A stretch of 64,000 nucleotides of DNA from Clostridium cellulovorans 743B (GCF_000145275.1 NC_014393.1:2170001-2234000), one strand, 5' to 3'; shown: positions 33,963 through 42,583, numbered from the stretch's first letter. The notes: a model not told the origin generated them from the letters alone. Numbers and translations: made by a program.

Positions 33963-35297
33963 ATGAGAAAACGTTTAATTAAATTATTAACTGCTATCTG
34001 TGTTACAACAATAGCAATAGGGGGACTTGCAGGATGCGGAACAAAATCGGATAGTGATGCAAGTGGTTCAAAATCTTCTGGTAACGGTGAAAAGGTTACA
34101 TTAACTTTTGGTTCACACCAATCTGGTCTTCCAACTTCTGGGGTGGTACAAGAGTTAGCAAAAACCTTTGAAGCAGAAACTGGAATAAAAGTTGATTTTC
34201 AAATTTCACCTGATGCACAATGGCGTGATTTATTGAAAGTGAAGTTAGATTCTGGTGAAGCACCAGACATTTTCTGTGCAGATGCAGATCCTTTAAATTT
34301 AGTAACAAGGGTTAATCCAGAAAAATATGTTGAGGATGTAACAAATGAGGAATGGGTTAAGAGAATGGACCCAAATGTTATTCCTTCAATTTCATATAAT
34401 GATAAAGTTTACGGTATTACTTTTCCTGGTAAGAAAATGTATTTTTATATATACAATAAGGAAGTATTCCAAAACTTAGGCTTAAAAGTTCCTACAAATT
34501 ATCAAGAATTTAAAAATGTATGTGAAAAGATAAAGGATTCTGGTGTTATTCCAATTTATGAAGGAACTCAAAATGGATGGCATCAAGTTCTACCATTATT
34601 TGAAACTGGAGCAATGTATCAACAAAAACATCCAGATTTATATAACAAACTTAATAAAAATGAAATCGATTTAGATTCAGTTTCTGAATTACAAACTATT
34701 ATTGGGCAATTGAAAGAATTCGCTGAGTTAGGATTTTATGGAGAAAACTATTTGAGTAATTCTGTTGAAAATGCAAAAGAAGCAATAGCTAAGGGTAAAG
34801 CAGCAATGTTTATAGCTGAATCAGCATGGAGAAATGAAGTAAAAGCTGACTTCCCAGATTTTGATATCAATAAATTAGGTATCTTTGTAATGCCTTGGGG
34901 AGATAATCAAGCCATTGGTGTAAATCCGGCAAGTAATGCATACTTTATAAACAAAAAAGGAAAACATGTGGAAGAAGCAAAGAAATTCTTTGACTTTTTA
35001 GCCAAACCTGAAAATTTACAAAAACGTCTAGATGGACAACCAGGATTATCAGAATTATGTTGGCCTGAAATTAAATCTAAATATACAAAAGAAGACCAAG
35101 CTTATATAGATTCTTTAAAAAAGGGAATGGTTATGCAAGCAGGTGTTAAATATATCGACAGTCAATGGATGGATGTTGGTAAGGATTTGGAAGCTATGTA
35201 TACTGGTTCTTTAACTCCAAAACAAGTTTTAGAAACAATTATGAATCGTCGTACAGAACAAGCTGAATTACAAAAAGATCCAGATTGGAACAAATAA
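33963..35297 (+). CDS. Sugar ABC importer, lipoprotein solute-binding protein
   Basis: Extracellular family 1 binding protein for a carbohydrate. The start is ATG 33963, nine bases after GGGAGG; the upstream ATG at 33921 is not supported. A lipoprotein signal MRKRLIKLLTAICVTTIAIGGLAGC gives the mature cysteine at residue 25, then a serine/glycine-rich linker. The fold core shows FEAETGIKVDFQ and the conserved KGKAAMFIAESAWRNEV segment. It heads a three-gene operon with two permeases. The specific sugar cannot be told; adjacency to YesM/YesN suggests oligosaccharide uptake. Confidence 0.94.
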   Translation: MRKRLIKLLTAICVTTIAIGGLAGCGTKSDSDASGSKSSGNGEKVTLTFGSHQSGLPTSGVVQELAKTFEAETGIKVDFQISPDAQWRDLLKVKLDSGEAPDIFCADADPLNLVTRVNPEKYVEDVTNEEWVKRMDPNVIPSISYNDKVYGITFPGKKMYFYIYNKEVFQNLGLKVPTNYQEFKNVCEKIKDSGVIPIYEGTQNGWHQVLPLFETGAMYQQKHPDLYNKLNKNEIDLDSVSELQTIIGQLKEFAELGFYGENYLSNSVENAKEAIAKGKAAMFIAESAWRNEVKADFPDFDINKLGIFVMPWGDNQAIGVNPASNAYFINKKGKHVEEAKKFFDFLAKPENLQKRLDGQPGLSELCWPEIKSKYTKEDQAYIDSLKKGMVMQAGVKYIDSQWMDVGKDLEAMYTGSLTPKQVLETIMNRRTEQAELQKDPDWNK

Positions 35298-35326
35298 GTA
35301 GTTGTAGTTATAGTAGTTGTAGCTAT
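35297..35326 (+). repeat. Two tandem 15-base repeats after the binding-protein gene
   Basis: AGTAGTTGTAGTTAT is followed directly by AGTAGTTGTAGCTAT, one mismatch, beginning at the last base of the stop codon. Confidence 0.7.
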
Positions 35327-35329
35327 ATA

Positions 35330-35359
35330 AATAAGGTTTCTCTTGGAAGAAACCTTATT
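35330..35359 (+). promoter_or_regulatory. Intercistronic hairpin between binding protein and permease genes
   Basis: Twelve-base perfect stem AATAAGGTTTCT / AGAAACCTTATT with a 6-base loop, ending 21 bases before the permease start. Such hairpins typically protect the upstream message or partially terminate, giving an excess of binding protein. Confidence 0.7.
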
Positions 35360-35380
35360 TATCAAAATGGAGGGATTAGA

Positions 35381-36259
35381 ATGGACAAGAAAAAGTTATA
35401 TCCATGGTATTTCACAAGTGGAGCTTTAGTTATTTTCTTTTTACTTTGCTTTTTGCCTGGAATAATTGGTATATTATATTCTTTCACTGATTGGAACAAT
35501 TTTACTGATGAAATAAATTTTATAGGGTTAAAGAATTATATAGAGATATTTAAAGGAAAACCAGAGTATCGTATGTATTTATGGAATACAGTGGTGTTTA
35601 CAACAATCACAACAATAATGAAAACTGTAGTGGGATTAGCTCTAGCACTATTATTAACGCAAAAAATTATTAAATTCAAAAACTTTCACAGAATGGTAAT
35701 TTTCTCTCCTCAAGTAATGTCTTACTTAGTAGTAGGACTTGTCTTTAAAAGTATACTACATCCAGATACAGGTTTTTTGAATAATTTTCTTAAATCTGCA
35801 GGATTAGATTTTTTAGCAATGAATTGGTTAACGGATTTAAAAGTAGTATTTGCAACTGTTATGTCAGTAGATACTTGGAAAGGCATGGGATACATAATGG
35901 TTGTTGTTATCGCAGGATTAATGTCTATTTCTCCTGATTATTATGAAGCTGCAAATATTGATGGTGCTAATTTTTGGCAAAAGTTTCGTTCAATAACATT
36001 GCCATTATTAAAACCAATTATTATAAATGTAACTATATTAAATGTAACATACGGATTTAGAGTATTCGACATGATTTATTCATTAACAAATGGTGGTCCA
36101 GGAAATGCGACAGGAGTAATTAATACAGCAGTATATAAGGAATTTTCGAAGGGCAATTATGCTATGGGAACTACCTTATCTAGTATATTGTTCTTTGCAT
36201 TGATGTTCTTTGTATATTTCATTATAAAATCTATGGAGAAACAGGAGGTAGAAGTGTAA
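35381..36259 (+). CDS. Sugar ABC importer permease, MalF/UgpA type
   Basis: First membrane subunit of the importer, 292 residues with six hydrophobic segments. The cytoplasmic EAA loop that docks the ATPase reads YEAANIDGANFWQKFRSITLPLL. The start is ATG 35381 (MDKKKLYPWYF) with GGAGGG upstream; the frame open from 35285 passes through the intercistronic hairpin and is not coding there. The next permease overlaps its stop by one base. No ATPase gene is in the cluster, so a shared MsmX/UgpC-type ATPase elsewhere is required. Confidence 0.93.
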   Translation: MDKKKLYPWYFTSGALVIFFLLCFLPGIIGILYSFTDWNNFTDEINFIGLKNYIEIFKGKPEYRMYLWNTVVFTTITTIMKTVVGLALALLLTQKIIKFKNFHRMVIFSPQVMSYLVVGLVFKSILHPDTGFLNNFLKSAGLDFLAMNWLTDLKVVFATVMSVDTWKGMGYIMVVVIAGLMSISPDYYEAANIDGANFWQKFRSITLPLLKPIIINVTILNVTYGFRVFDMIYSLTNGGPGNATGVINTAVYKEFSKGNYAMGTTLSSILFFALMFFVYFIIKSMEKQEVEV

Positions 36260-37086
36260 TGGGTAGATTAAGGAAACTAATTGGAAGTATAATAGGAAAT
36301 TCAATAACTATTTTTATCAGCTTATTAGTGTTAATTCCAATGATAGTTTTACTTCTTAATTCCTTTAAAACACAAGGAGAATCAAATAAAATGTCTCTTG
36401 CGTTACCTAAGGAGTGGGTATTTGCTAATTATAAAACAGTAATTGACCAAGGTAAACTAGTATCATCTTTTTTTAATAGTCTTCTATATGCTACCGGTAG
36501 TGTCTTAATTATTGTAATTGTAGTTGCCGCTGCAGCATTTGTCATAGCGAGAAATCGTAAAGGAATTAATAATTTTATATACTATTTTATTCTTTCTGGT
36601 ATAGCTATACCAATAAATAACGTTGCGTTAATGAAAGTATTGCAAGCGTTAGATCTTGTAAATACAAGAATAGGTATCATACTTGTTTATGCTGCCATTA
36701 ATATTCCACTTAGTTTATTTTTATCATATGGTTTTATTTCAACGATCCCTAGAGAAATAGATGAAGCGGCTGTTATTGATGGGTGTGGGCCGATAAAATT
36801 ATTTGTAAAAATAATTTTACCATTATTAAAGCCTATTATTTCAACTTTATTTGTTTTAAACTTTATGGCTATTTGGAATGACTTTACAATGCCTCTTTAT
36901 TATTTAAATAACTCTAAACAGTGGCCAATGACTTTAGCAGTATATAATTTTTTTGGAACATTTGAAAATTCATGGAACTTAGTTAGTGCAGATATTGTAC
37001 TTACTTTACTGCCAGTATTAATTGTATTTATATTAGGACAAAAGTATATTGTTGGTGGGGTTTCAGCAGGAGCAGTAAAAGGGTAA
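36259..37086 (+). CDS. Sugar ABC importer permease, MalG/UgpE type
   Basis: Second membrane subunit, 275 residues, with six hydrophobic segments and the EAA loop IDEAAVIDGCGPIKLFVKIILPLL. The start overlaps the stop of the first permease as TAATG, so translation is coupled, and GGAGG lies in the end of the previous gene. It is the last gene of the cluster and is followed by a strong terminator; neither an ATPase nor a glycoside hydrolase gene follows. Confidence 0.93.
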   Translation: MGRLRKLIGSIIGNSITIFISLLVLIPMIVLLLNSFKTQGESNKMSLALPKEWVFANYKTVIDQGKLVSSFFNSLLYATGSVLIIVIVVAAAAFVIARNRKGINNFIYYFILSGIAIPINNVALMKVLQALDLVNTRIGIILVYAAINIPLSLFLSYGFISTIPREIDEAAVIDGCGPIKLFVKIILPLLKPIISTLFVLNFMAIWNDFTMPLYYLNNSKQWPMTLAVYNFFGTFENSWNLVSADIVLTLLPVLIVFILGQKYIVGGVSAGAVKG

Positions 37087-37100
37087 TAAATTTAAAATAA

Positions 37101-37143
37101 AAATACAAACTAGGAGTGTTTTTACTTCCTAGTTTGTATTTCG
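37101..37143 (+). terminator. Terminator of the sugar importer operon
   Basis: Fifteen-base perfect stem, AAATACAAACTAGGA with its complement, across an 11-base loop. Confidence 0.85.
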
Positions 37144-37221
37144 TTACAATAAACTTGAAGTTAATAAGACCTAAAAATTTTCAAATAAAATTTAATTAAT
37201 AATATAAATTAGATATTAGTT

Positions 37222-37617
37222 TTAAAGTTCTATTGCACATAAAGAAAATTCTATTAATGACTCTTCTGTGTAGCTATTATTCCCCATAAGCTTAAATATT
37301 ACTTCAGAAGTCTTATAGCCCTCTTTATATCGTTTCAAAGAGTTTAATATACGTTTCATATGGTTAGGATTTATATCTAGAAGTAAACTTAACTTATCCA
37401 GTGTATAAAATTCTAAAGGGAGTAATTCATAAAGCTTTTCTTGCATTTCTATTCTATAAATTAAATTGATTTTTTCATTTTTATGAGGACCTATTCTCCC
37501 ACGATGGTGTTCGGGGCATAGATATTTAAAATTAAGAGGAAAGTCTTGTCCACCTTCGCTTTTAAAAATTATATGGTGTTTATCTGCAGGTTTTTTGCAA
37601 ATTTCACAGTAATACAA
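37222..37617 (-). CDS. Small HNH-type zinc protein
   Basis: A 131-residue protein whose first 45 residues match a compact HNH nuclease module: CEIC, then DKHHIIF, then YLCPEHHRG. The two cysteine pairs and histidines would bind zinc, and HH could be catalytic. The remainder looks helical and may be a DNA-binding tail (LSLLLDINPNHMKRILNSL resembles a helix-turn-helix). I prefer TTG 37617 (MYYCEICKKPA) because the upstream ATG codon overlaps the GGAGGG ribosome site; starting at 37632 would add five residues. Such stand-alone proteins are common in clostridia; their role is not known. Confidence 0.75.
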   Translation of the reverse strand: MYYCEICKKPADKHHIIFKSEGGQDFPLNFKYLCPEHHRGRIGPHKNEKINLIYRIEMQEKLYELLPLEFYTLDKLSLLLDINPNHMKRILNSLKRYKEGYKTSEVIFKLMGNNSYTEESLIEFSLCAIEL

Positions 37618-37795
37618 ATAGTTCCCTCCCATTTCAAGATAGATTTCAATAACCTCTAAATTTATTTCTTTTTTAATATAATTATAGAGTATGGTTTTTT
37701 CGTTTTCAATAAGATATTATAGGTAAAAGTCAAAAGCTAAGCTATAAGAGTTATAAAATTGGATATACTATTTTTGTGGAAAGGAGTGAAAGGAT

Positions 37796-37954
37796 ATGGG
37801 AACTAATATAAAAGGTAAGCATGAAAAAGCTATGGAACTTGCTAGAGATCTTTTAAATCAAAATGTTGGGATGACTGAAATTATTTCACGAACTGGTTTA
37901 ACTCAAGATGATGTGCAAAAGGAACAAAGAAAAATGAGGAATCAAAAAAAATAA
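37796..37954 (+). CDS. 52-residue protein with helix-turn-helix-like sequence
   Basis: A short gene with a strong AAGGAG ribosome site upstream of the ATG and clean termination. The sequence KAMELARDLLNQNVGMTEIISRTGLTQDDVQ reads as two helices and a turn, resembling the C-terminal tail (helix, then I-x-x-x-T-G-L) of PD-(D/E)XK transposase-like Rpn proteins. It could be a remnant of such a gene or a small DNA-binding regulator. No upstream nuclease domain is present on this strand. Confidence 0.6.
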   Translation: MGTNIKGKHEKAMELARDLLNQNVGMTEIISRTGLTQDDVQKEQRKMRNQKK

Positions 37955-37965
37955 TAATGAATTTC

Positions 37966-38010
37966 AGGCTGCTTTATGATGATTAGAAATCACTTAAGCA
38001 GTCATTTTTG
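37966..38010 (+). terminator. Probable terminator after the 52-residue ORF
   Basis: GCTGCTT and AAGCAGT arms separated by a long loop, followed by TTTTTG. Moderate quality. Confidence 0.45.
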
Positions 38011-38238
38011 TTATATATTTTCATGTAAAATGTGCAATAGAGAAACAGTTATAAAGATATTTATTTCATACAATTGCAAAAGAAAATGTATATTAAAAGT
38101 TGGAATTGCTAAGTTTTATATTTTGATAAAATAAGATGTATATCAATAAAAATTATCAAATTATTATATTTTATTTGGATTATTACATGAATCTTTTTAA
38201 AAGTATATGTAATATTATAATAATGTTAAGAAATATAG

Positions 38239-38267
38239 TTGACAACTTTACTCGGATTTGATATTAT
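38239..38267 (+). promoter_or_regulatory. Promoter of the iscR operon
   Basis: TTGACA (38239-38244), a 17-base spacer containing ACTCGGAT, and TATTAT (38262-38267). The spacer is GC-richer than its surroundings and may hold the IscR binding site; autorepression is inferred. Confidence 0.75.
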
Positions 38268-38312
38268 TGTAACAAATTCATAGTAAAACACTCAACATTA
38301 AGAGGTGATAAA

Positions 38313-38735
38313 ATGAAGTTGTCTACTAAAGGACGCTATGGAGTCAAAGCTATGTTTGATTTAGCTGTTCATTATGGTAGTGAACCGATTTCTATAAAGA
38401 GTATTTCAGATAGACAAGGTATATCTGAAAATTATTTAGAACAGTTATTTTCTACACTTAGAAAGGCTGAACTTATAAAAAGTATTAGAGGCGCACAAGG
38501 CGGTTATATGTTAAATAAATTACCGGCGGAGATAACTGTTGCAGACATTTTCGATGTTCTTGAGGGACCTATAGAAGTGTCTGATTGTATAGATGAAAAT
38601 TGCTGTTCCAAAATAGGTTCTTGTGGTACTAGAGGGTTGTGGATAAAGATTAAAAACAGCTTTGATGAAGTGACTCAATCAGTAACATTACAAGACATGG
38701 TTGATGATTATAATAAGAATAAGATAGAGGAGTGA
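38313..38735 (+). CDS. iscR: Rrf2-family regulator, IscR-like
   Basis: A 140-residue transcription factor with an N-terminal winged helix (MKLSTKGRYGVKAMFDLA) and a cysteine-rich C-terminal loop (DCIDENCCSKIGSC) suited to an Fe-S cluster. IscR uses cluster occupancy to set expression of the assembly genes. The Bacillus homologue at this position is CymR, which lacks the cysteines and controls cysteine metabolism; the cysteine loop favours IscR here. It is followed by iscS and iscU, consistent with an iscRSU operon. AGAGGTG precedes the ATG. Confidence 0.9.
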   Translation: MKLSTKGRYGVKAMFDLAVHYGSEPISIKSISDRQGISENYLEQLFSTLRKAELIKSIRGAQGGYMLNKLPAEITVADIFDVLEGPIEVSDCIDENCCSKIGSCGTRGLWIKIKNSFDEVTQSVTLQDMVDDYNKNKIEE

Positions 38736-38740
38736 GGAAT

Positions 38741-39931
38741 ATGAAGAAAGATATAATTTATATGGATTATGCAGCTACTACACCAACGAGATCAGAAGTT
38801 GTAGAAGCAATGCTTCCTTATTTTACTGAAGGTTTTGGAAATCCTTCCTCTTGGTATTCATTGGGTAGAGAGAGCAAAAGGGCTATTGATGAAGCAAGAG
38901 AAAAAGTTGCAAAGGCAATTAATGCAGATGCAAACGAAATATATTTTACTGCTGGTGGTTCAGAAGCGGATAACTGGGCAATTAAAGGAATAGCTTATGC
39001 TAATAAGAATAAAGGAAATCATATAATAACTTCAGCTATAGAGCATCATGCAGTGTTATATACTTGTAAGTACTTAGAAAAACAAGGATTTAGAGTTACA
39101 TATCTCCCTGTAAATAGTGAAGGTATTGTTAATGTAGAGGATTTAAAAAAGGCTATAACTGATGAAACCATTTTAGTAACTATAATGTTTGCTAATAATG
39201 AAGTTGGTGCTATACAACCAATTAAGAAAATTGGTGAGATATGTAGAGAAAATAAAATTTATTTCCATACAGATGCGGTTCAAGCAGTAGGACATGTTCC
39301 TGTGGATGTAAAGGCTATGAATATAGATATGCTATCTTTAGCAGGACATAAATTTTACGGACCTAAAGGGATAGGAGCACTTTATATAAGGAAAGGTGTA
39401 AAAATAGATAACCTGATTCACGGAGGAGCTCAAGAGAGAAATAAAAGAGCTAGTACTGAAAATATACCTGGAATAATTGGTATTGGTGCTGCTGTTGAGC
39501 TTGCTGTTCAGGAATTAGAAGCAGAAAATGAGAGAATAATCGTCTTAAGAGATAAACTTCTAAAGGGACTTTTAGAAAAAATTCCTCATACAAAGATAAA
39601 TGGACCAATTGGAGAGGATAGACTTCCTAATAATATAAATTTAAGTTTTATTGGGATTGAGGGAGAAGCAATGCTTTTATTGTTAGATGCCCAAAAGATT
39701 TGTGCATCAACAGGTAGTGCATGTGCTTCAGGTTCATTAGATCCATCGCACGTACTTCTTGCCATGGGACTTGAACATGGGGTAGCTCATGGATCTATAA
39801 GACTCACATTAGGAAAAAAATCAACAGAAGAAGATGTCGATTTTGTTATAGAAAAGCTAAGTGAAATAGTAAAAAGATTAAGAGATATGTCTCCTTATTG
39901 GGAAGACTATATGAAGAAGGGAGTATTATAG
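38741..39931 (+). CDS. iscS: Cysteine desulfurase
   Basis: Pyridoxal-phosphate enzyme that removes sulfur from cysteine for Fe-S cluster and thio-cofactor synthesis. The 396-residue product starts at ATG 38741 with AGGAG 8 bases upstream; GTG 38732 overlaps that site. The cofactor lysine is Lys204 (SLAGHKFYGPKG). The sulfur-carrying cysteine is probably Cys328 in STGSACASG. The preceding Cys321 is an additional cysteine in the loop. It sits between iscR and iscU, which argues for Fe-S assembly as its main role. No mnmA follows, unlike in Bacillus. Confidence 0.95.
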   Translation: MKKDIIYMDYAATTPTRSEVVEAMLPYFTEGFGNPSSWYSLGRESKRAIDEAREKVAKAINADANEIYFTAGGSEADNWAIKGIAYANKNKGNHIITSAIEHHAVLYTCKYLEKQGFRVTYLPVNSEGIVNVEDLKKAITDETILVTIMFANNEVGAIQPIKKIGEICRENKIYFHTDAVQAVGHVPVDVKAMNIDMLSLAGHKFYGPKGIGALYIRKGVKIDNLIHGGAQERNKRASTENIPGIIGIGAAVELAVQELEAENERIIVLRDKLLKGLLEKIPHTKINGPIGEDRLPNNINLSFIGIEGEAMLLLLDAQKICASTGSACASGSLDPSHVLLAMGLEHGVAHGSIRLTLGKKSTEEDVDFVIEKLSEIVKRLRDMSPYWEDYMKKGVL

Positions 39932-39935
39932 GATT

Positions 39936-40367
39936 ATGGAATATAGCGAAAAGGTAATGGAACATTTTACAAACCCTAGAAATGTTGGAGAAATAGAAAG
40001 TGCTGATGGAATAGGCGAAGTTGGAAATCCAAAGTGTGGCGATATAATGAAAATTTATCTTAAGGTTGAAAATGACATAATAGTCGATGTTAAATTTAAA
40101 ACCTTTGGATGTGGATCTGCAATAGCTTCTTCTAGTATGGCAACAGAACTTATTAAAGGTAAAACTTTAGATGAAGCATGGCAACTATCAAACAAAGCTG
40201 TAGCAGAAGCACTTGATGGTCTTCCACCAGTTAAAATGCATTGTTCAGTTTTAGCGGAAGAAGCAATACACAAGGCGATCAATGATTATAGAGTAAAAAA
40301 TGGATTAGAACCAATTGCTACAGAACATCATTCAGATCATATTCATGAAGAAGTGCATGGTCACTAA
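39936..40367 (+). CDS. iscU: Fe-S cluster assembly scaffold
   Basis: Scaffold on which IscS-derived sulfur and iron form clusters. The 143-residue protein has the three cluster ligands Cys34 (GNPKCGD), Cys59 (FGCGSAI) and Cys103 (KMHCSVLAEEA). The conserved Asp36 next to the first cysteine is present. The last 15 residues form a histidine-rich tail (EHHSDHIHEEVHGH), not needed for the fold and perhaps metal-binding. It lies four bases after iscS. No hscA, hscB or ferredoxin genes accompany it, as usual in clostridia. Confidence 0.95.
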   Translation: MEYSEKVMEHFTNPRNVGEIESADGIGEVGNPKCGDIMKIYLKVENDIIVDVKFKTFGCGSAIASSSMATELIKGKTLDEAWQLSNKAVAEALDGLPPVKMHCSVLAEEAIHKAINDYRVKNGLEPIATEHHSDHIHEEVHGH

Positions 40368-40387
40368 AATTTAAAAGTTAGGTAAGT

Positions 40388-40428
40388 ATGCAAAGAGTAT
40401 AATTTTTTATATCTCTTTGCATTTTTTG
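40388..40428 (+). terminator. Terminator of iscRSU
   Basis: Ten-base perfect stem ATGCAAAGAG / CTCTTTGCAT followed by TTTTTG. Confidence 0.85.
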
Positions 40429-40463
40429 TGTGGAAAAAGCACAAAATAGTAAAAGGTGATACT

Positions 40464-40973
40464 ATGTACAGATTAAAAAGTGTTTTAGCTAAAAAAGTAA
40501 AAGATTTAGATGGAAAAAAACTTGGTGATGTAGCTGATATATTAGTTGATTTCGAGAAAAAAATTGTTGTTGGTTTTAAGTTGTCAAGATTATCCGTTTC
40601 TAAAAAAAAGAAATATATCTTAATTAGTGATGTTATAGCTTTCGGACAAGAAATAATAGCTAGGAATTCGATATGTGGTGAGTATTTGTCATTTAGTGAA
40701 ATAAAGTACTTAGATATAATCGATGTAGAAGGTTCTATTTTAGGGGTCTTAGAGGATTTAATTATAGAAGAGGAAACAATGGAGATTAAGGGATTAATAG
40801 TATCATCAGGGTTCATTAATAGTTTATTATATGGGAAAAAAATATTATCTCCTCACAAGGTGATAATTGGAAATGAATACATACTGTTAACTGAAAGTAT
40901 GGGATCAACTAAATTTATTTCTAAAGCTCATTTATTAAAGGGAGAAAATCAAAATGATAAACATAAAGGTTAA
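40464..40973 (+). CDS. PRC-barrel domain protein (YrrD-like)
   Basis: A 169-residue soluble protein with two PRC-barrel-like halves (about 1-75 and 85-165); each has the pattern of a GxxLGxxxDIL-type strand pair (KKLGDVADILVD, SILGVLEDLII). The start is ATG 40464 with AAAGGTGA upstream; ATG 40428 lies inside the iscU terminator. Its position between the isc genes and the AI-2E family permease matches B. subtilis yrrD. Function unknown. The downstream gene overlaps by 20 bases. Confidence 0.8.
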   Translation: MYRLKSVLAKKVKDLDGKKLGDVADILVDFEKKIVVGFKLSRLSVSKKKKYILISDVIAFGQEIIARNSICGEYLSFSEIKYLDIIDVEGSILGVLEDLIIEEETMEIKGLIVSSGFINSLLYGKKILSPHKVIIGNEYILLTESMGSTKFISKAHLLKGENQNDKHKG

Positions 40974-41982
40974 TGATAAGCTTAAGAATAGTTTTAAGCC
41001 GATGATAACTATATTTACAATTATATTACTCTTCTACTTTAAGTTTACGAGAGATGTTATATTTGTATTCTTTATGGCTTTTATTCTTTCATATTTTTTG
41101 AAACCAATTCATTTGAGTATTTCCCGAAATGGCAAATATAAGCGTTTATGCGCTGGAGTTTTAGTTTTAACTTTTTTTTCAGCAATCATTTTTGTAATAA
41201 TGTTTCTATTACCGCTAATTGTAAGAGAAAGTAATAATATTGTAGGAACCTTGGCTGTGATGGAAAAATATATACAACAAATAAATTCAAAGATGGAATC
41301 GATGAGAGGAAATAAGTTGGTTCAATCTGTAATTATAAATATATCTTCAAATTCCGAGAATTACATAAAAACTCAAGGAGAAAAAATAGTTAACTTACTG
41401 ATTAAATTAGGGCATAGTTCATTGGAATATTCGATAGTTCCTATAGTAGTATATTATATTTTAGCGGATTCTGAATTGATATTTAAGAGATTAACAATGA
41501 TGATATCACCTAATTATAGAAAGGTATATAAAGAGATATTTTCTGATATTGATAGGATATTAAGCAAGTACATAATTTGTCAGTTCATTTTATGCTCAAT
41601 AATAGCAATTCTTACATTTATCGTTTTAGCTATTTTTCATATTAAATATCCTTTCTTATTAGCATTAATTAATGGCTTTTTTAATATAATTCCTTACTTT
41701 GGGCCAATAATTGGGGCTATACCAGCAATTCTTGTGGCAGCGCTTCAATCTCATAATAAAGTTATTTATGTAGCTATATTTTTATATTTAATTCAACAAA
41801 TAGAGGGAGATTTGATCTCGCCTAAAATTACTGGAGAATTTGTGGATTTACATCCCATGGTAGTACTTCTTTTAATTATTATTGGAGGGAAGGTTGGAGG
41901 ATTTATTGGAATGGTTTTAGCAGTTCCTGCAGGTGTGATTTTGAAGATTTTGTATGAAGACATAAATTATTATTTGTTCTAA
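40954..41982 (+). CDS. AI-2E family transporter (YrrI-like)
   Basis: A 342-residue membrane protein with about seven to eight hydrophobic segments and the family motif FFNIIPYFGPIIGAIPAILVA near residue 245. The last membrane block, VVLLLIIIGGKVGGFIGMVLAVPAGVILKIL, is typical. B. subtilis yrrI occupies the same place before alaS. Family members export varied solutes, including ions; the AI-2 link is not general, so no substrate is assigned. It overlaps the PRC-barrel gene by 20 bases, so the pair is co-translated. Confidence 0.88.
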   Translation: MINIKVNDKLKNSFKPMITIFTIILLFYFKFTRDVIFVFFMAFILSYFLKPIHLSISRNGKYKRLCAGVLVLTFFSAIIFVIMFLLPLIVRESNNIVGTLAVMEKYIQQINSKMESMRGNKLVQSVIINISSNSENYIKTQGEKIVNLLIKLGHSSLEYSIVPIVVYYILADSELIFKRLTMMISPNYRKVYKEIFSDIDRILSKYIICQFILCSIIAILTFIVLAIFHIKYPFLLALINGFFNIIPYFGPIIGAIPAILVAALQSHNKVIYVAIFLYLIQQIEGDLISPKITGEFVDLHPMVVLLLIIIGGKVGGFIGMVLAVPAGVILKILYEDINYYLF

Positions 41983-42169
41983 AATATTGACATAATTAGT
42001 ACATTCAAATATAATTTAGTCATCAAGTTATTCAAAATTTTTTAATATGTATTCGTTTAGCGAGATTTTGGATATCTTAATTATTGAAGACTAGAATATT
42101 TTTAAGTGTTCTAATTGTGTCGGATATTATAAATAAATTTTTATTTAGTGCAATAAATTTATATAGGGT

Positions 42170-42352
42170 GACATAGAAAAGGATGAGTAAATCTATCAAA
42201 TCGTTTAGAGAAAAAGTGGTTGGTGAAAACTTTTCGATAAGAGGATTGAAGCTACCTTAGAGTCGTACATATTAATAAGAGACACTTTGTGTAATTAGGG
42301 TGGTACCACGGAAATGCTTTTCGTCCCTTTAGGGATCGGAGGCTTTTTTTGT
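42170..42352 (+). promoter_or_regulatory. T-box riboswitch (alanine) of alaS
   Basis: Leader RNA that senses uncharged tRNA-Ala. The conserved T-box AGGGTGGTACCACGG is at 42297-42311. Stem I begins near 42171 and contains the AGGATGAGTAAA and AGAGAAAAAGTGG elements. A GCT codon at 42251-42253 within GAAGCTACC is the probable specifier, fitting alanine and the downstream gene. The terminator helix GCTTTTCGTCCC / GGGATCGGAGGC lies at 42316-42343 and is followed by seven T residues. Uncharged tRNA would stabilise the antiterminator and allow alaS transcription. Confidence 0.92.
42316..42352 (+). terminator. T-box conditional terminator
   Basis: Imperfect GC-rich stem with a TTTA loop and T7 tail, alternative to pairing with the T-box. 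Confidence 0.85.
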
Positions 42353-42567
42353 TTTTAAAAAGACTTTATTATTTATTGCTTTAAGGCTCTAAATTAATGT
42401 TATATATGTTTTAAGTGAATATAATTTAATGAATTTAATTATTCATTGTTTATATTAACTTTGTAGTGATAGCACATAATTTAAGATGTAGCTTCCTCTT
42501 TGAAACTTATATTTTAGAAGATTATGAAGGAGCTTCAATGGGAAATATACGAATATTCAATGTACTT
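42353..42567. other. Long spacer between the T-box terminator and alaS
   Basis: About 230 AT-rich bases lie between the riboswitch and the alaS start. No ORF with a ribosome site and no strong hairpin is visible. Confidence 0.45.
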
Positions 42568-42583
42568 AAGGAGGAAATGAACA

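Noticed and set aside
35285..35380. N-terminal extension of the first permease
   Set aside because: It reads through tandem repeats and the intercistronic hairpin; ATG 35381 has a good ribosome site.
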